Of a stretch of 64,000 bases of DNA, positions 51,242 through 60,092 are shown one piece after another (the first letter of the stretch is position 1; every line of letters begins with the position of its first letter). The stretch is from JAJFKX01 sp965230265. Its GTDB lineage: Bacteria; Pseudomonadota; Gammaproteobacteria; Xanthomonadales; Wenzhouxiangellaceae. Under the pieces are notes generated by a model. The model searched no databases, had not been told where the DNA came from, and saw only the letters and a list, made by a program, of their open reading frames with translations. Both the position numbers and the translations under genes were made by a program. The DNA is taken from positions 620,001 through 684,000 of the forward strand of contig OZ245999.1 of the NCBI GenBank assembly GCA_965230265.1, written 5' to 3'.

Positions 51242-51694
51242 ATGTTTAAGCAAATGACGATTGCTGCTGCCGCTTTACTGTTGGTTGGCACGGCCTTTGG
51301 CCAAAGTTTTAGCAAAGGTGCGGTTGTTGCCGCATCAGCATCTGACCTGTTTACTGTAAACGCCAGAGGCGGCTACAGTGTTGAATTCACCAATGCTGGC
51401 GATGTGGCCGGTATTCAATTCGATATTCAGGACAGCCGAATCAGAGAAGGTGGTTTCACTTGTGGTGGATCACTGTCCTCAGCTTTCCAGACCAGCTGTA
51501 CATTGCACGCGGAAGAAGGTTTCCTGCGGGTAATCGTATTTTCTATGAGCAATGCTGTAGTACCTGATGCAACACTGATCAGTATTTCAACAGCCGGTGG
51601 AAAGCTACAAAAAGAAGTCATAAGACCATCGATAAATGGCGTTATTCTTTCTGATGCCCAGGGCGGGAATGTAACACCTGACCATCTTAATTGA
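51242..51694 (+). CDS. Small exported protein with a cohesin-like domain
   Basis: A 150-residue protein: signal peptide 'MTIAAAALLLVGTAFG', then one beta-sandwich domain filling the rest. 'GDVAGIQFDIQDSRI', 'GFLRVIVFSMSNAVVPDATL' and 'INGVILSDAQGGNVTPD' follow the strand order and turns of cohesins (x-G-x-Q/D-F-x-L... R-V-x-x-x-S ... I-P-D-G-x-L ...). A disulfide is likely between the two cysteines in 'GFTCGGSLSSAFQTSC'. It lacks a membrane or cell-wall anchor, so it would be free or bound by a partner. GAGG about 8 nt upstream of ATG 51242 fixes the start. The cohesin call is my reading and needs a profile search. Confidence 0.65.
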   Translation: MFKQMTIAAAALLLVGTAFGQSFSKGAVVAASASDLFTVNARGGYSVEFTNAGDVAGIQFDIQDSRIREGGFTCGGSLSSAFQTSCTLHAEEGFLRVIVFSMSNAVVPDATLISISTAGGKLQKEVIRPSINGVILSDAQGGNVTPDHLN

Positions 51695-51756
51695 CAGGTG
51701 CAGGAATCATTAATTACTAACTAACTATTTTTAGAGTTAACCGTAGGAGTGTAAAC

Positions 51757-53724
51757 ATGGTTTCGGCCAAGAAATATTTCGCTGCCCTGATTGCTGGTGG
51801 CTTACTAACAACCGGTGCTGCTTTTGCAGGCTCCGGTATTACAATCACTGTCGGCGACGAAGCCGGTGCTGTTGGTGCTACTGTCACCGTTTCATATGCC
51901 TATGCTGGTGATGACGTTGATGATGTTGGTGGTTTCCAGTTTGATTTGGTCTATGACCCAGTGGCTTTAACGCCAACCGATGTCACAACCTGTGGTAACG
52001 GCGCACCTGCTACGCATACACCAAGCTGTACTGAGCCTGGTGGTGCTGGCAACGGTACGGTAAGAACCATTATTGCTGACTTTGTCCCACCGACTGATGA
52101 AATCATGCCTTTGGCGATTGATCCTTTTGGTGAAATCACTTTCATGATTAACCAGCCTGGTGTTCATACGCTGACCTTTACCGGTGGTGTAGGCGCTGAT
52201 ATCAATGGCGTTAATGTTCCTATCGCTGGCAACAACGCAACCGTTACTGGCAATATCGTGGGTGCTGCAGGTTATGCATCAACGCCAGTGCCAGGCAGTG
52301 CTATCGACTTTGGAAATGTTGAAGTTGGTGCGAATAGCTCAATGGCCACAGCAGTTACTGTAATGGAAACTGGTGATCAGCAATTGGATGTTATGGCTCC
52401 AGCGTTCGATATTGGAACCAATTATTCTTCAGCGACTGCTGCTTTCAGTATCGTTGATGGTGGTCCTGCGGTTGATGTTGAAGTGTCATGTGCACCGACA
52501 GTTCGTGGCTTTGTTAATGATGTGCTGACATTGGCTAACAACTCTGTAAACGAAAATACTCCTCAGTATGCACTTATCTGTAACGGTACATCACCAAATG
52601 TCATGGTGGCTCCAACCACAATCACATTGTCTGGTGTTATCGGTCAGGCTGATCCTACTGACAGCTTCACGGTGTCTAATCCACAAGATGGTTCCACCAG
52701 TGATGCAATGAATGCCATGCTGGCTTCTGCACCTGACTCGCCAGAAATCGTCATTGATGATGGCCTGGACGATGCAACCATTTCTATTGATGAAACCGAC
52801 ACGGTTACTGTTTCCTGTAGCACAGCGACACCTGGTATGTTCACTGAAACCATCACCGTTACCTGGGATGATCCAGTTGGCCCAGGTACTCAGGATGTTG
52901 TGGTTAACTGTGAAATCATCAACGAAATCGCAGAATATGAATCTGTACCTGCTGAAGGCAGCACATTGGACTTCGGCGCAGTATTGAGCGGCGTTCAATC
53001 AGCTCCGTTGGGTATCGATATCGGTAACACCGACACCGATGCTATTCCAAATGGCACGCTGTCTATTACCGGTGCTACCATCGCTGGTCCTGATGCAGGT
53101 GTGTTCTCACTGGATACTAGCCCAGTAGGTACCATGATTCCTGCTAATGTTGGCCCTGATGGTACTGATGATGCGGTATTAAGCTGTACTCCAACCGATA
53201 CTTTCAGCACCTTCAATGCAACTTTGACCATTGATTCGAATGACCCAGATACCCCTCATGTCTATAACCTGACCTGTATGGGTGATTCTGATGCTGCGTT
53301 TGCTTCTGATCCAGTTGCAGGCAGCACCGTCGACTTTGGTTTCTTGTTGCCAGGTATGGATGCTGATGAAACCATCGTCTTCAGTAACACCGGTACGGTT
53401 GAAGACTTGACTGCTGCCAGCTGTACGCTGACCGCTGATCCAGAATTTACTCTGGTTAGCCCAGCCTTCCCAGCAACCATTCCAGCGGGTGGTACATTGG
53501 ATGTGGTTCTGAACTGTACAGCCGGTGCACCTGGTTTGTTTACTGGTTCACTAAGCTGTGATATTCAGAATGGACAAGCGATGACAGTGGCATCTCCAAC
53601 ATTTGATCTACGTTGCACCGGTGCTGCAGTAGAAGTACCTACTCTGTCGCGCTCTGGTCTAATCGCAATGATTCTGGTTCTAATGATGGGTGGCTTTATC
53701 GCTTTCCGTCTGCGCCAGAACTAA
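51757..53724 (+). CDS. Secreted cohesin-like/HYDIN-repeat protein with IPTL-CTERM anchor
   Basis: A 655-residue protein. Order: signal peptide ('FAALIAGGLLTTGAAFAG'); cohesin-like domain, about 25-165 ('GATVTVSYAYAGDDVDDVGG', 'FQFDLVYDPVALTPTDV', 'GEITFMINQPGVHTLTFTGG'); about four HYDIN/choice-of-anchor-D type beta-sandwiches, about 170-620, opening with 'GSAIDFGNVEVG', 'GSTLDFGAVLSG' and 'GSTVDFGFLLPG'; and the C-terminal sorting tail 'EVPTLSRSGLIAMILVLMMG' plus RLRQN, an IPTL-CTERM-type signal (V-P-T-L, a helix and a basic end). Such tails are thought to be processed by an exosortase; none is in the window. AGGAG lies before ATG 51757. A strong terminator follows. Confidence 0.85.
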   Translation: MVSAKKYFAALIAGGLLTTGAAFAGSGITITVGDEAGAVGATVTVSYAYAGDDVDDVGGFQFDLVYDPVALTPTDVTTCGNGAPATHTPSCTEPGGAGNGTVRTIIADFVPPTDEIMPLAIDPFGEITFMINQPGVHTLTFTGGVGADINGVNVPIAGNNATVTGNIVGAAGYASTPVPGSAIDFGNVEVGANSSMATAVTVMETGDQQLDVMAPAFDIGTNYSSATAAFSIVDGGPAVDVEVSCAPTVRGFVNDVLTLANNSVNENTPQYALICNGTSPNVMVAPTTITLSGVIGQADPTDSFTVSNPQDGSTSDAMNAMLASAPDSPEIVIDDGLDDATISIDETDTVTVSCSTATPGMFTETITVTWDDPVGPGTQDVVVNCEIINEIAEYESVPAEGSTLDFGAVLSGVQSAPLGIDIGNTDTDAIPNGTLSITGATIAGPDAGVFSLDTSPVGTMIPANVGPDGTDDAVLSCTPTDTFSTFNATLTIDSNDPDTPHVYNLTCMGDSDAAFASDPVAGSTVDFGFLLPGMDADETIVFSNTGTVEDLTAASCTLTADPEFTLVSPAFPATIPAGGTLDVVLNCTAGAPGLFTGSLSCDIQNGQAMTVASPTFDLRCTGAAVEVPTLSRSGLIAMILVLMMGGFIAFRLRQN

Positions 53725-53761
53725 TTTAGACTGATAAGCAAGACACTTTCATATCGATAAT

Positions 53762-53790
53762 AAAAGCCGCTCCACTGGAGCGGCTTTTTT
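53762..53790 (+). terminator. Rho-independent terminator after the cohesin-like/HYDIN gene
   Basis: AAAAGCCGCTCC, loop ACT and GGAGCGGCTTTTTT give a 9-bp GC-rich stem with an A-run and a T-run. It closes the three-gene secreted-protein unit and separates it from the PepSY operon. Confidence 0.93.
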
Positions 53791-53901
53791 CGTGGTATGC
53801 TGTCCAGCCGGGTAAAGCATTGCCCACTGTATATGCAAGGTTTATTTAAATTCACAAACAAATTCAGGTGTGGTTTACCAACATCCGTTATGATTACGTC
53901 C

Positions 53902-54147
53902 ATGAATAAAAGATCCACATTGCTGAATCTGTTGCCAGGCGTGGTACTGTCCGCCGTTTTATGGGCGGCTATACCTGTGACAGATGCTTATGCAATTACT
54001 CTGAAACAGGCGGTTCAGCAGGTAGAACGCCAATATCAGGGTAAGGTGGTGGCTGCCAGAACGGTGAATCAGAATGGCAAGCGTATCCACGTGATCCGAG
54101 TGGTGACCAAAAATGGTGTGGTCAAAAACGTTCGTATTCCGGAGTAG
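53902..54147 (+). CDS. Small exported PepSY-domain protein
   Basis: An 81-residue precursor: signal peptide ('LLPGVVLSAVLWAAIPVTDA') and one PepSY domain ('ITLKQAVQQVERQYQGKVV', 'GKRIHVIRVVTKNGVVKNV'). PepSY proteins often sit with PhoPQ-like two-component systems and may modulate a periplasmic protease or the sensor. It lies 3 bp before the response regulator, so the three genes form an operon. ATG 53902 is used; ATG 53890 is an in-frame alternative. Confidence 0.85.
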   Translation: MNKRSTLLNLLPGVVLSAVLWAAIPVTDAYAITLKQAVQQVERQYQGKVVAARTVNQNGKRIHVIRVVTKNGVVKNVRIPE

Positions 54148-54150
54148 TCA

Positions 54151-54837
54151 ATGCGGATATTACTGGTAGAAGATGACCTGCGTCTGCAGGAGCAGATTAG
54201 CGAAAGATTGCGCCAGGAAGGCTATGCGATAGATGTCAGCGGTGATGGCCAGGAAGGCTTGTATATGGCCACGGATTATCCTATCGATCTGGCCATTATA
54301 GATCTGGGTTTACCCGAGTTATCCGGTATCGAGTTGATCAAAGCCATGCGTGAGCAGGGCAAAAGTTATCCGGTTTTAATTCTGACTGCCCGCAGCGAAT
54401 GGCAGGAGAAAGTTGAAGGGCTGGAATCGGGCGCTGATGACTATCTGACCAAACCTTTTCATATTGAAGAACTGCTAGCCCGTATACAGGCTTTGTTACG
54501 CCGCGCAGGTGGGCATGCATCACCAGAGGTGATATTTGAGCCGGTACGTATTAATCTTTCCAGCCAGCAGGTTTATCTGCATGACGAACCGCTGACACTG
54601 ACCAGCTTCGAGTATAAATTGCTGGAATATTTTGTGCTGCACAATGACAGCGTGGTCACCAAGATGGAGCTCAACGAGCATCTGTATGATGAAGATGCTG
54701 ACCCGGATAGCAATGTTTTAGAAGTTTTACTTGGACGGTTACGTAAAAAGCTGGATCCAGAGGGCACATTATCTCCGATAGAAACCCTGCGTGGTCGAGG
54801 TTATCGGTTCCGCTTGAAGCCATCTAATGCAGAATAG
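54151..54837 (+). CDS. OmpR/PhoP-type response regulator
   Basis: A 228-residue regulator. The receiver domain (1-120) has the acidic pair 'VEDD', phosphoacceptor Asp in 'AIIDLGLPELSG', Thr/Ser in 'VLILTARSEW' and Lys in 'YLTKPFHIEEL'. The winged-helix output domain (about 130-225) has 'LTSFEYKLLEYFVLH' and 'LEVLLGRLRKKLDPEG', followed by 'IETLRGRGYRFRL'. Partner of the histidine kinase starting 105 bp downstream. The order PepSY-regulator-kinase and the kinase type resemble PhoPQ-like systems; the inducer is unknown. Confidence 0.95.
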   Translation: MRILLVEDDLRLQEQISERLRQEGYAIDVSGDGQEGLYMATDYPIDLAIIDLGLPELSGIELIKAMREQGKSYPVLILTARSEWQEKVEGLESGADDYLTKPFHIEELLARIQALLRRAGGHASPEVIFEPVRINLSSQQVYLHDEPLTLTSFEYKLLEYFVLHNDSVVTKMELNEHLYDEDADPDSNVLEVLLGRLRKKLDPEGTLSPIETLRGRGYRFRLKPSNAE

Positions 54838-54942
54838 ATGCCGGTCATTTCAACATGCTTAACCAGATACCCTGGCGTTTAACTGCCGGGTAATCACTGA
54901 TCGACTATTCCATAACCGCCATGGTAAAGTTTGTGACTCTGC

Positions 54943-56304
54943 ATGGCTACCAATAAACAACATTCCGTTTCTTTACGCGCCCGCTATCTGGTGGCTGCGG
55001 CAATTGTATTGATTATGGGCCTGGGGGCTACAGGTATTGCTTTGGATCGTTCGTATGCCAATGGCGTTGAGCGCAATATTCGTGATCGACTGGAAAGCAA
55101 TGTCAATCAGGTTTTGGCCAGCATCCAGGAAGATAATGATCAGCTGCGTGTGAACGCAGTATTGGACAGTCGTTTGCAGCAGCCCGAATCGGGATATTAT
55201 GCCGGTTTGATCAGTGATCAATATAGCTGGCAGTCTGCATCCAGTGTTGGTGATTTAAAAGCCGATATCCCAGAGCTTGAAGCGGGTGCGCAATACTATC
55301 ATTCACCCAGTCAGCAATTTCGCCGTTATGTGTATGCACTAAGGCTTGGCTGGGAGACAGATGGCGGTCAGGTGATTCCTATGACGGTGTGGTCCAGCAT
55401 TGATCGCTGGCACTTTACCAACGAGGTCTCTGGCTTTCGTACCGATTTATGGCGCTGGCTGCTGGGTGTAGCGACATTGCTGTTGTTATTGCAGGCCATT
55501 GCCGGTTGGCTGGGTATGCAGCCACTGCAACGGGTTTCCAGGCAAATTCGAGCAATAGAGCAGGGCAAACGGTCTGCGCTGGATGATGATTATCCGGTTG
55601 AGCTAAGGCCATTGACGGATAATTTAAATGCATTGCTGAGCAGCGAGTTGGCTGGTCAGCAGCGCTATCGTATAGCACTAGGTAATCTGGCACATGGTAT
55701 GAAAACACCGTTGGCAGTGTTGCAGTCGGTGATGGAAAAAGAGCAGGTTCACGATCAGGATAAGACACAGGCCCGTGATGCAGTGTCTGAACTGCATGGT
55801 GTGATGCGCTATCAATTGGAACGTGCCGCATCCGCTGCCCGTAAGACAATTTCTGAACCGATATTAATCGCACCATTGATTCAACGTTTGTCTGCGGCCA
55901 TGGAAAAAGTGTATGCGGAACAGTCGATAGCATTGATCACTGAGATCAGCAGTGACTGTGTGTTTTTTGGTGAGCAGCGTGATTTTATGGAACTGGCTGG
56001 TAATTTGATCGATAACGCCTGTAAATATTCAGACGGAAAAGTCAGTATTGATGCACATAACACAGACGATAATACCCGGCGGCCTGGTTTGGTGTTTAAT
56101 GTACATGACAACGGTCCTGGGCTTAGTGCCGAGAAATTTTCTCAATTAATGCAGCGTGGTATGCGTGGCGATGAAAAAGCCGATGGCCATGGCCTAGGGT
56201 TGGCCATTGTGGCAGAGATTGCTGATGCCTATCAGGCAGAAATTAAGGCTGTTCCCAGCCATCTGGGGGGCCTACAAGTGTGCATAGCTTTCCCAGGGTT
56301 TTAG
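54943..56304 (+). CDS. PhoQ-like sensor histidine kinase
   Basis: A 453-residue inner-membrane kinase. Two transmembrane helices (about 14-34 and 165-187) enclose a periplasmic sensor of about 130 residues. A HAMP-like region ('QPLQRVSRQIRAIEQGKR') is followed by the H-box 'NLAHGMKTPLAVLQSV', N-box 'LAGNLIDNACKYS' and G-boxes 'VHDNGPGLS' and 'GHGLGLAIVAEIA'. The H-box context is that of PhoQ-like kinases. It ends directly before mazG. Confidence 0.94.
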   Translation: MATNKQHSVSLRARYLVAAAIVLIMGLGATGIALDRSYANGVERNIRDRLESNVNQVLASIQEDNDQLRVNAVLDSRLQQPESGYYAGLISDQYSWQSASSVGDLKADIPELEAGAQYYHSPSQQFRRYVYALRLGWETDGGQVIPMTVWSSIDRWHFTNEVSGFRTDLWRWLLGVATLLLLLQAIAGWLGMQPLQRVSRQIRAIEQGKRSALDDDYPVELRPLTDNLNALLSSELAGQQRYRIALGNLAHGMKTPLAVLQSVMEKEQVHDQDKTQARDAVSELHGVMRYQLERAASAARKTISEPILIAPLIQRLSAAMEKVYAEQSIALITEISSDCVFFGEQRDFMELAGNLIDNACKYSDGKVSIDAHNTDDNTRRPGLVFNVHDNGPGLSAEKFSQLMQRGMRGDEKADGHGLGLAIVAEIADAYQAEIKAVPSHLGGLQVCIAFPGF

Positions 56305-56305
56305 C

Positions 56306-57178
56306 ATGAGTATCAGCAATACTACCGGTTCAAAAAATCACCTGTCGGACGGTATACCGGACAAAAATAAACAGCCTGGTGCTGAGTCTATCGTGCGCCT
56401 TATCAAGATTATGCGGGCATTACGTGATCCACAGACCGGGTGCCCTTGGGACATTAAGCAGGATTTTTCCAGCATCGCACCGTATACCATTGAAGAGGCC
56501 TATGAAGTGGCCGATGTTATTCAACGTGAAGCATGGCAGGAGTTACCCGGTGAACTGGGTGATCTATTGCTGCAGGTGGTGTTTCACGCACGGATGGCAG
56601 AAGAGCAAGGCTGGTTTGATTTTGCTGACGTCGCCGATGCCATTAGCGACAAGATGGAACAGCGCCATCCACATGTGTTTGCTGATGCCAATGGAAACAT
56701 TGCGACGGTACAAGGCGCTGAACAGCAAACGGCAATCTGGGAGGCCCAAAAACGCGCTGAGCGGCAGGCCAAAGGCATGCATTCGGTACTCGATGATGTA
56801 CCGCTTGGTCTGGCTGAGCTGACTCGTGGGTTAAAATTACAAAAGCGTGCGGCTACCGTTGGTTTTGACTGGCCTGACGCACAGCAGGTTGATCAGAAAC
56901 TGCAAGAAGAACTGCTTGAACTGCAAGAAGCACGTGCCAGTGCCGATCTGGAAAAAATTCAGGATGAACTGGGTGATGTGTTTTTCGTATTGACCAATCT
57001 GGGGCGTAAACTTGGTATTGACCCGGCCACCGCAATGCGCCATGCCAATGCCAAATTTGAGCGTCGTTTTAAAGCAATGGAACAGCTGGCCATTCAGCAA
57101 GGCAGCAGCATCGATGAGCTGGATCTGGAGCAACAGGAAAGCTTATGGCAGGCTGTCAAGCAGTTGGAAAAGGTGTGA
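56306..57178 (+). CDS. mazG: Nucleoside triphosphate pyrophosphohydrolase
   Basis: MazG hydrolyses NTPs, among them aberrant ones, to NMP and pyrophosphate; in E. coli it also tunes ppGpp levels. The 290-residue protein has two MazG domains: 'CPWDIKQDFSSIAPYTIEEA', 'YEVADVIQREAWQELPGELG', 'DLLLQVVFHARMAEE' and in the second half 'LQEELLELQEARAS', 'IQDELGDVFFVLTNLGRKL'. It is longer than the E. coli protein (263) by a polar N-terminal stretch of about 24 residues. Its stop is 3 bp before rmuC. Confidence 0.95.
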   Translation: MSISNTTGSKNHLSDGIPDKNKQPGAESIVRLIKIMRALRDPQTGCPWDIKQDFSSIAPYTIEEAYEVADVIQREAWQELPGELGDLLLQVVFHARMAEEQGWFDFADVADAISDKMEQRHPHVFADANGNIATVQGAEQQTAIWEAQKRAERQAKGMHSVLDDVPLGLAELTRGLKLQKRAATVGFDWPDAQQVDQKLQEELLELQEARASADLEKIQDELGDVFFVLTNLGRKLGIDPATAMRHANAKFERRFKAMEQLAIQQGSSIDELDLEQQESLWQAVKQLEKV

Positions 57179-57181
57179 CTG

Positions 57182-58618
57182 TTGACTGATCAGACACTAA
57201 GCGCATTATGGCAGGCATGGCTGAGTAACCCATTGGCCTGGAGCACAGTGGTATTAGCACTGATTGCCGGTTGGTTATTTGCCTGGTTAATGAGTCAGCG
57301 AAAACAGCAACAGCAACGGCAGTTGCTGGATCAACAGGCACTGGAGCAGGTGCGGCTGCAATCAGAAGTAGAGCAGGCAGGACGCGAGCTGGAACAACAA
57401 CAACAGCAATTTGGGCAATTGCAACACAACCTGGAAACCAAAATTCAACAGCTCAGTGACTTGCGTGAAAGCCATGCCAGCATGGTGGCAACGCTGAATG
57501 CCGAGCGTGAGCACAACCAGCAACAGGTGCAACGTTTGGAGGCAGCAGAACAACGTTTGGGTGAAACCTTTAAACGTTTGGCTGCTGATATTTTTGAGCA
57601 AAAAAATAAAACCTTTAATCAGCAAAGCCGTGAGCAAATGACTCAGGTACTGGGTCCATTGCAAACCCAGATGCAGCATTTTTCCAAACTGGTGCACGAG
57701 ACCAATGAAAAAAATGCCACGCAATACGGTTTGCTTAAAGGGCAGTTGTTTGATCTGAAATCATTGAATCAAAACCTCACAGAAGAAGCTGCACAACTGT
57801 CCAATGCTCTGCGGGGGCGCAATAACAAATTGACTGGTAACTGGGGCGAACAGCAATTAGAGCGGTTATTGCAAATGGCAGGTCTGCAAAAAGACCGCGA
57901 ATACCGCACGGAAGTGACCATTCAAAATGATGAAGGCAGATCTCGGCGGGTTGATGCACTGATCTTATTGCCAGACAACAAATGTATTGTAATCGATGCA
58001 AAGGTATCGCTGGAGCACTATACACGAGCCTATGCCGCTGATGATGATGCAGAACGTGAACAGGCTTTAAAGCAACACTGTCTTTCATTGCGTCAGCATG
58101 TCAATTCATTATCGGGTAAGGATTATAGTCGCTTGGCAGAGCTGGATACACCCAACTTTGTATTGATGTTTGTGCCCATTGAGCCCGCCTTGCAAGAGGC
58201 CTTACGCTTTGACAGTGCACTGCTGGATTACGCGATTGATCGCAATGTGGCGTTGGTTACGCCGACCAACCTGCTGACAACCATGCGCACAGTGGGTAGC
58301 GTGTGGCAAGCATGGCGGCAGAATGAAAACGCCCGTGAAATTGCAGACCGTGCCGGTAAGCTGTATGACAAGTTCTTTGGTTTTGTGACCGATATGGAAA
58401 ACCTGGGACAACGTCTTAACCAGGCTGGAAAAACCTATGATGCTGCCTTCGGAAAACTCAGCAGTGGCTCAGGTAATTTACTGCGTCAGGTGCAAATGTT
58501 GCAGAACCTGGGCGCTAAGACCGGGAAAACATTACCGGCTAAATATCTGGCTGACGAGGATGATTTTGCATCAGAGCAGACAGAAAGTTTGCCACCGCCA
58601 GAGACCGAAGATGAATAA
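57182..58618 (+). CDS. rmuC: DNA recombination protein RmuC
   Basis: A 478-residue RmuC-family protein, proposed to limit inversions at short repeats; biochemical role unclear. An N-terminal transmembrane helix (about residues 17-36, 'LAWSTVVLALIAGWLFAWLM') is followed by a long Gln-rich coiled coil (about 40-190) and the nuclease-like RmuC domain (about 205-400: 'NWGEQQLERLLQMAGL', 'RRVDALILLPDNKCIVIDAK', 'LDTPNFVLMFVPIEPALQEA'). The start codon is TTG at 57182, directly after mazG; no ATG gives the N-terminal helix in full. Confidence 0.94.
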   Translation: MTDQTLSALWQAWLSNPLAWSTVVLALIAGWLFAWLMSQRKQQQQRQLLDQQALEQVRLQSEVEQAGRELEQQQQQFGQLQHNLETKIQQLSDLRESHASMVATLNAEREHNQQQVQRLEAAEQRLGETFKRLAADIFEQKNKTFNQQSREQMTQVLGPLQTQMQHFSKLVHETNEKNATQYGLLKGQLFDLKSLNQNLTEEAAQLSNALRGRNNKLTGNWGEQQLERLLQMAGLQKDREYRTEVTIQNDEGRSRRVDALILLPDNKCIVIDAKVSLEHYTRAYAADDDAEREQALKQHCLSLRQHVNSLSGKDYSRLAELDTPNFVLMFVPIEPALQEALRFDSALLDYAIDRNVALVTPTNLLTTMRTVGSVWQAWRQNENAREIADRAGKLYDKFFGFVTDMENLGQRLNQAGKTYDAAFGKLSSGSGNLLRQVQMLQNLGAKTGKTLPAKYLADEDDFASEQTESLPPPETEDE

Positions 58619-58660
58619 TATTGGGTTTGGCTGTCGAGTCTGCTCAGAAGATCAATACAA

Positions 58661-59026
58661 TTAAGCTGCAATAGCAGTATTGATGGCAGTCATTAACGCT
58701 TTTTCGTCCACCGGCTTGGTGATATACGCGGTAGCACCCTGGCGCATGCCCCAGATTTTATCGGTTTCCTGATTTTTTGTGGTTACAAAGATAATGGGAA
58801 TACCGCTGGTTTGCTGCTGCTTGGACAGGGCGCGGGTCGCTTGAAAACCACTCATGCCCGGCATGACAATATCCATCAGAATAACATCAGGCTGGTTCTG
58901 AGTGGCTTTATCCACACCTTCCTGCCCGGACTGAGCAGTGATTACCTGATGTCCGTTTATTTCAACCAGTTTTGACAGCGAATACAGATGTGCTGTCGAA
59001 TCATCTACTATTAATACCGTTGCCAT
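58661..59026 (-). CDS. pilH: PilH-like single-domain response regulator (twitching motility)
   Basis: A 121-residue CheY-like receiver with no output domain: 'VLIVDDSTAHLYSLSKL', phosphoacceptor Asp in 'VILMDIVMPGMSGFQATR', Thr in 'IIFVTTKNQETDKIWG' and Lys in 'AYITKPVDEK'. The 'TKNQETDKIWGMRQGA' segment is characteristic of PilH. In Pseudomonas, PilG and PilH act in the Chp chemosensory system for type IV pili; pilG and pilI-L are not adjacent here. It converges with rmuC. Confidence 0.9.
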   Translation of the reverse strand: MATVLIVDDSTAHLYSLSKLVEINGHQVITAQSGQEGVDKATQNQPDVILMDIVMPGMSGFQATRALSKQQQTSGIPIIFVTTKNQETDKIWGMRQGATAYITKPVDEKALMTAINTAIAA

Positions 59027-59087
59027 CTAACCAACTCCGTAAACCCCAAACGTTCTTATACAAGGATACACGCCCTAATGGGTAAAG

Positions 59088-60092
59088 TCATCCGTCGATT
59101 TTGACAACCGTTCTGCCCAGTGAACCACCCGCTAGCATGCCATCAAATACGTTGACAAGCTCGCCCGGGCTGATGACTTGTTGACAGATACCATCCAATT
59201 GCTCAGGTCGCCAGATACCTGCCAGGCGCTGCCACAATTGTTTGCGTAAAGGGGTAGGGCAGTTGGCGGAATTAATGCCCAGCAAACTGACGCCACGGAT
59301 GATAAAAGGCATCACTGTGGTTTGTAAATCTATGCCCCCGGCCAAACCGCAACTGGCAATATTGCCCCAGGGTTTAATGACACGGGTCAAGCCCGATAGC
59401 ATCTGACCGCCAACATTATCAATGGCACCTGCCCATGCGGCGGACTCCAGCGCCTGATCACCTAAAAACAAATGATGCCGATCGACACATTGGCTGGCAC
59501 CCAGTTGTTGCAACCATTCAAACTGATCCACTTTGCCACTGATGGCATGCACTTCATACCCCGCCTGATGCAAAATATTGATGGCCAATGAACCAACACC
59601 ACCAGTCGCTCCGGTGACTACCACAGGCCCCATTTCTGGGGTTTGCCCATTGGCTTCCATTCGATACAGACTTAGTGCGGCGGTAAAGCCTGCTGTGCCC
59701 AGTGTCATGGCTTGCTGGTAATCCAGCTCTTCCGGTAATGGGATAGTCCAGCGGCTATCCAGTTTAATGTATTCTGCCAGTCCGCCATCGCGGGTTTCGC
59801 TTAGCCCGCAGCCAGTGGCCAATACTTTATCGCCAACTGTAAAATGAGCAGCATCAGAAGCGATCACTTCACCGGCAACGTCAATACCACCATTTAATGG
59901 AAACTTGCGCAGGATTTTGCCACTGCCGGTGCCGGCCAGAGCATCCTTATAGTTAATGCTGGAATAGTGTACCCGGACGGTGATATCCCCATCACTTAAT
60001 TCATCCGATGACATTTCCTGCCAGCCTGCGTGGTGCTCACCCGCATCATTTTGGTTGATACGAAAGGCGTGAAATTGATCTGGTAAGGACAT
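59088..60092 (-). CDS. acuI: Acrylyl-CoA reductase (YhdH/AcuI-type MDR oxidoreductase)
   Basis: A 334-residue medium-chain dehydrogenase/reductase without the structural zinc cysteines. Motifs: 'VRVHYSSINYKDALAGTGSG', 'NGGIDVAGEV', the Rossmann glycine loop 'VTGATGGVGSLAINIL' and 'AIDNVGGQ'. AcuI reduces acrylyl-CoA to propionyl-CoA with NADPH and detoxifies acrylate arising from DMSP or propionate metabolism. The ATG at 60092 begins the family N-terminus (MSLPDQFHAF). It stands alone. Confidence 0.9.
   Translation of the reverse strand: MSLPDQFHAFRINQNDAGEHHAGWQEMSSDELSDGDITVRVHYSSINYKDALAGTGSGKILRKFPLNGGIDVAGEVIASDAAHFTVGDKVLATGCGLSETRDGGLAEYIKLDSRWTIPLPEELDYQQAMTLGTAGFTAALSLYRMEANGQTPEMGPVVVTGATGGVGSLAINILHQAGYEVHAISGKVDQFEWLQQLGASQCVDRHHLFLGDQALESAAWAGAIDNVGGQMLSGLTRVIKPWGNIASCGLAGGIDLQTTVMPFIIRGVSLLGINSANCPTPLRKQLWQRLAGIWRPEQLDGICQQVISPGELVNVFDGMLAGGSLGRTVVKIDG

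Noticed and set aside
50367..53724. Classical cellulosome
   Set aside because: No glycoside hydrolase, no carbohydrate-binding module and only one cohesin-like domain per protein.
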